Source: Streptococcus lactarius | Lineage (GTDB): Bacteria > Bacillota > Bacilli > Lactobacillales > Streptococcaceae | Direction: 5' to 3' | Assembly (NCBI RefSeq): GCF_016642265.1 | Contig: NZ_MRXX01000006.1 | Coordinates: 169,590 to 196,390 of the forward strand | Length of the DNA stretch: 26,801 bases | Notes under the pieces: model-generated | What the model saw: only the letters and a program-made list of their open reading frames with translations | Database searches by the model: none | What the model was told of the DNA's origin: nothing | Translations under genes and position numbers: made by a program | Shown here: in pieces, positions 23,628-26,801 of the stretch | Layout of the letters: the number at the start of each line of letters is the position of its first letter | Position numbering within the stretch: the first letter of the stretch is position 1

Positions 23628-24721
23628 CACCCGATTCGTTTAAAGAATCCTTATCCGCAAAACAAGTAGCAGAAGCCCTAGAAAAAGGCTTTAAAGAATC
23701 CCTGCCGGAAGCAACTTTCGACCTGCTCCCTATTGGAGATGGGGGAGAAGGAACCATGGATACCTTGGCAGATGTGTTAGCCTTAAAAAAAGAGCAGGTC
23801 TCCGTCACGGGACCCTTTGGAAATCCAGTCCTAATGCCCTACTACCGGAGAGAGCAGATGGCTTTTTTTGAGATGGCAGCACTAGTCGGGTTAGGGTCTA
23901 TTCCAGTTGATCAACGCCATCCTCTAGAACTAGAAACTCGTGGAATTGGTGAACTGATATTGCACCTAGTCGATCAAGGTTTGCAAACAATTTGTGTCGG
24001 AATCGGTGGATCTGCGACCAATGATGGTGGAATGGGCATGGCAGCTGGACTAGGGGTCAAATTTTTTGATCAAGAAGGACACCTTCTTCGTCCGGTAGGG
24101 GCTTCCCTGGGCCGTGTAGCTTCCATAGATACGAGTGCAGTCCCTGCTAGCATCAAGCAGATCGACCTTCAAATCTTAACGGATGTGACCAACCCCTTAT
24201 GCGGACCGCAAGGAGCAACCTTTATTTTTGGTGGTCAGAAGGGTCTAAATCCTCTCTTAATTCCAGCGGTTGATCAGGCCATGCAAAGCTTCTACCAATT
24301 AGTAGATCCTTGCATCTTATCAATGCCAGGTGCTGGTGCTGGAGGAGGGATGGCTGCAGGTTTAGTGGCCTTTGCAGGAGGTCACATTTCCTCTGGAATT
24401 GAAAAGAGTCTCGATTTAATCGATTTTGACCACAAGGTTCAAAGGGCTGATGTAGTGGTAGTCGGTGAAGGAAGAATGGATCAGCAATCCCTTTCAGGGA
24501 AGGCTCCAGTTGGCGTAGCGAAACGAACGCCAGCCGGCATTCCGGTCATTGCTATCTGTGGTAGCTTAGGGGATGATTTACCTAGCTTTCCAAGTCACAA
24601 TATAAGCGCTGCTTTTTCTATTGTACCAGGTCCTTGCCAAGTTTCTGAAGCCCTCGAAAATGCAGAAAAAAATCTAATTTCTTGTGCACGTAATATTGGC
24701 CAACTACTAAAGATTCAGTAA
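23612..24721 (+). CDS. glxK: Glycerate kinase (GlxK/GarK family)
   Basis: A 369-residue glycerate kinase type 1 that phosphorylates D-glycerate, giving 2-phosphoglycerate in most characterised bacterial members. Family features visible in order: APDSFKESLSAKQVAEA, PIGDGGEGTMDTL, GIGGSATNDGGMGMA, TDVTNPLCGPQGA, PGAGAGGGMAAGL and VVGEGRMDQQSLSGKAP. Length is normal. The start ATG lies inside the end of serB, with GGAAAGGA about 6 nt upstream. The product would feed enolase, encoded about 700 nt downstream. It converges on the DUF1694 gene with a shared terminator. Confidence 0.9.
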   Translation: MHILLAPDSFKESLSAKQVAEALEKGFKESLPEATFDLLPIGDGGEGTMDTLADVLALKKEQVSVTGPFGNPVLMPYYRREQMAFFEMAALVGLGSIPVDQRHPLELETRGIGELILHLVDQGLQTICVGIGGSATNDGGMGMAAGLGVKFFDQEGHLLRPVGASLGRVASIDTSAVPASIKQIDLQILTDVTNPLCGPQGATFIFGGQKGLNPLLIPAVDQAMQSFYQLVDPCILSMPGAGAGGGMAAGLVAFAGGHISSGIEKSLDLIDFDHKVQRADVVVVGEGRMDQQSLSGKAPVGVAKRTPAGIPVIAICGSLGDDLPSFPSHNISAAFSIVPGPCQVSEALENAEKNLISCARNIGQLLKIQ

Positions 24722-24725
24722 AAAG

Positions 24726-24758
24726 AAACCCAATGGATTGGATTATTCCATTGGGTTT
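24726..24758. terminator. Bidirectional terminator between glycerate kinase and DUF1694 genes
   Basis: A 12-bp perfect stem (24726-24737 with 24747-24758) and a 9-nt loop. It is flanked by AAAAG on the left (TTTCTTTTT on the minus strand) and TTTTCTTT on the right, so both convergent genes can use it. Confidence 0.82.
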
Positions 24759-24761
24759 TCT

Positions 24762-25214
24762 TTAGCCAAAGAGCCGTTTCCATAAGGATGGTTTTTTGCT
24801 TATAGGAGCTTTGTTCTCCTCTTCAAATAACTGGGAATACTGGAGTCTCATATCAGTTGGATCGATTCCAGACGGGTGGTCTGTATGGATGATGAGGCCG
24901 AAAGGAGAGTTCTTGCAATCATCCGAAACAATACTTGCAACAATTCCTTGTTCTTTTGTCATTTTTAAATACTGAAGTTGGTAGGATTCATCCAAGGAAG
25001 GTGAAATCTTGACAAAGACAGGTTGGAAATGATCAGAACTATCCGTCAGGATGGTTGGAAAGTTTTGGAGAAGGGCCTTCTCGCGTGCGTCAGCTAAACT
25101 ACAAGAAGCGATGACCCGCTCGCTATAAGTCTCTAAAAAACGACGCTGCTCATCGGGATGAAGTCGACTAGGCCCAGCAGCTTTTTCTAAAATAGTTTTA
25201 TTGATATCTGTCAT
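24762..25214 (-). CDS. DUF1694 (YueI-type) protein of unknown function
   Basis: A 150-residue protein of the YueI/DUF1694 family, widespread in Firmicutes without a proven function. Family features are the N-terminal HPDEQRRFLETYSERV block and an alpha/beta core. The C terminus ends KKPSLWKRLFG. The ORF is open to 25298, but those 28 residues would be a hydrophobic leader that overlaps the promoter. I choose ATG at 25212-25214 because the family starts just before the conserved block, and because TGCTATACT ends 6 nt upstream. That implies a leaderless mRNA; the AAAGG there is only 1 nt from the ATG, too close to serve as a ribosome-binding site. The gene is divergent from eno. Confidence 0.82.
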   Translation of the reverse strand: MTDINKTILEKAAGPSRLHPDEQRRFLETYSERVIASCSLADAREKALLQNFPTILTDSSDHFQPVFVKISPSLDESYQLQYLKMTKEQGIVASIVSDDCKNSPFGLIIHTDHPSGIDPTDMRLQYSQLFEEENKAPISKKPSLWKRLFG

Positions 25215-25220
25215 ACCTTT

Positions 25221-25229
25221 AGTATAGCA
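25221..25229 (-). promoter_or_regulatory. Extended -10 promoter of the DUF1694 gene, leaderless spacing
   Basis: Minus-strand TGC-TATACT is followed by AAAGGT and the ATG, the same TGC-hexamer-N6-ATG layout as at 3951 and 9030. Confidence 0.7.
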
Positions 25230-25357
25230 TAAAGGAGGGAAGAAAAGGAGAAGGAGAACGAAAAAAATGGAAAGGATCAAAATTCCATTTGGATCCATCG
25301 ATGAAACCGTTTTTATGTTAAAAAGTTCTCAAATTTCAAAGATTTCCTTGTTTTTTC

Positions 25358-25386
25358 TTGAAAAAATAAGCTAATTAAGGTATGAT
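25358..25386 (+). promoter_or_regulatory. Promoter of eno
   Basis: TTGAAA (25358-25363), a 17-nt spacer and TATGAT (25381-25386). The leader contains AAGGAG (25411-25416), 8 nt before the ATG, the strong layout expected for a highly expressed gene. Confidence 0.8.
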
Positions 25387-25421
25387 AGAGGTGTAAAAAA
25401 TATAACTCATAAGGAGAGTAG

Positions 25422-26729
<1,308 letters not shown>

Positions 26730-26749
26730 TCTAGTTTACTAGCTAGACT

Positions 26750-26787
26750 AAAAAGAGGCTGGGACAAAAGTCCTAGCCTCTTCTTGT
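26750..26787. terminator. Terminator downstream of eno, copy 2 of the repeated hairpin
   Basis: A 13-bp stem (26753-26765 with 26770-26782, one G·T pair) with an AAAA loop. T-rich sequence follows (TTCTTGTTTTT) on the plus strand, and on the minus strand a run of five T follows, so it probably works in both directions. It is the inverted near-identical copy of the hairpin at 4-36. Confidence 0.8.
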
Positions 26788-26801
26788 TTTTGGATTGTCG
26801 A

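Noticed and set aside
25215..25298. Hydrophobic 28-residue leader on the DUF1694 protein suggesting a signal peptide
   Set aside because: It overlaps the TGCTATACT promoter and the family starts at MTDINKT; the hydrophobicity comes from reading AT-rich promoter DNA.

Overview
This window is a block of core chromosome from a low-GC Gram-positive coccus, almost certainly a Streptococcus. The mitis/sanguinis/parasanguinis part of the genus fits best. The reasons are a murMN pair for branched peptidoglycan, a Mn-riboswitch-controlled mgtA ATPase, prfB-ftsE-ftsX, a fused exonuclease/helicase DinG, gyrB followed by ezrA, and protein sequences that read as pneumococcus-like. The species call is inference. 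There are no phage genes, insertion sequences, CRISPR arrays, tRNA or rRNA genes. Twenty-one protein genes are supported, several with starts moved from the longest possible ORF.

Layout. Bases 1-3960 are a minus-strand block: an HD-domain nucleotide hydrolase, then murM and murN, which build the lipid II side chain. A divergent promoter region leads to a DUF1934 gene (4062-4445), then a yybP-ykoY Mn2+ riboswitch, the P-type Mn2+/Ca2+ ATPase mgtA, and an aquaporin. A minus-strand metallophosphoesterase (8166-9023) is followed by the plus-strand prfB-ftsE-ftsX operon, in which prfB carries the classical +1 programmed frameshift. After ftsX lies the only sizeable non-coding gap (11951-12314). 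It holds a strongly structured element bracketed by two copies of one terminator hairpin. A metallo-beta-lactamase-fold gene (minus) diverges from a likely operon dinG - YeiH-type membrane protein - rodA - DJ-1/ThiJ. Next come a HAD-like gene and gyrB, then ezrA, then serB overlapping a glycerate kinase, a convergent DUF1694 gene, and enolase.

How the genes fit together. Cell envelope and division are heavily represented: MurM/MurN (cross-bridge), FtsE/FtsX (divisome control of peptidoglycan hydrolysis), RodA (glycan polymerase) and EzrA (FtsZ-ring regulator). Genome maintenance is covered by DinG and GyrB, and metal homeostasis by MgtA with its riboswitch. Central metabolism is covered by SerB, glycerate kinase (product 2-phosphoglycerate in many family members) and enolase, which consumes 2-phosphoglycerate.

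Three non-coding points stand out. First, five genes have an extended -10 box so close to the ATG (6-10 nt) that their mRNAs should be leaderless or nearly so, and none has a usable Shine-Dalgarno. Second, the ftsX downstream gap looks like a convergent-gene bidirectional terminator split by a 259-bp insert that folds into a cloverleaf-like structure. Third, almost identical terminator hairpins sit in inverted orientation at the two ends of the window. No wholly new multi-gene system is evident; the structured insert is the best candidate for something undescribed.
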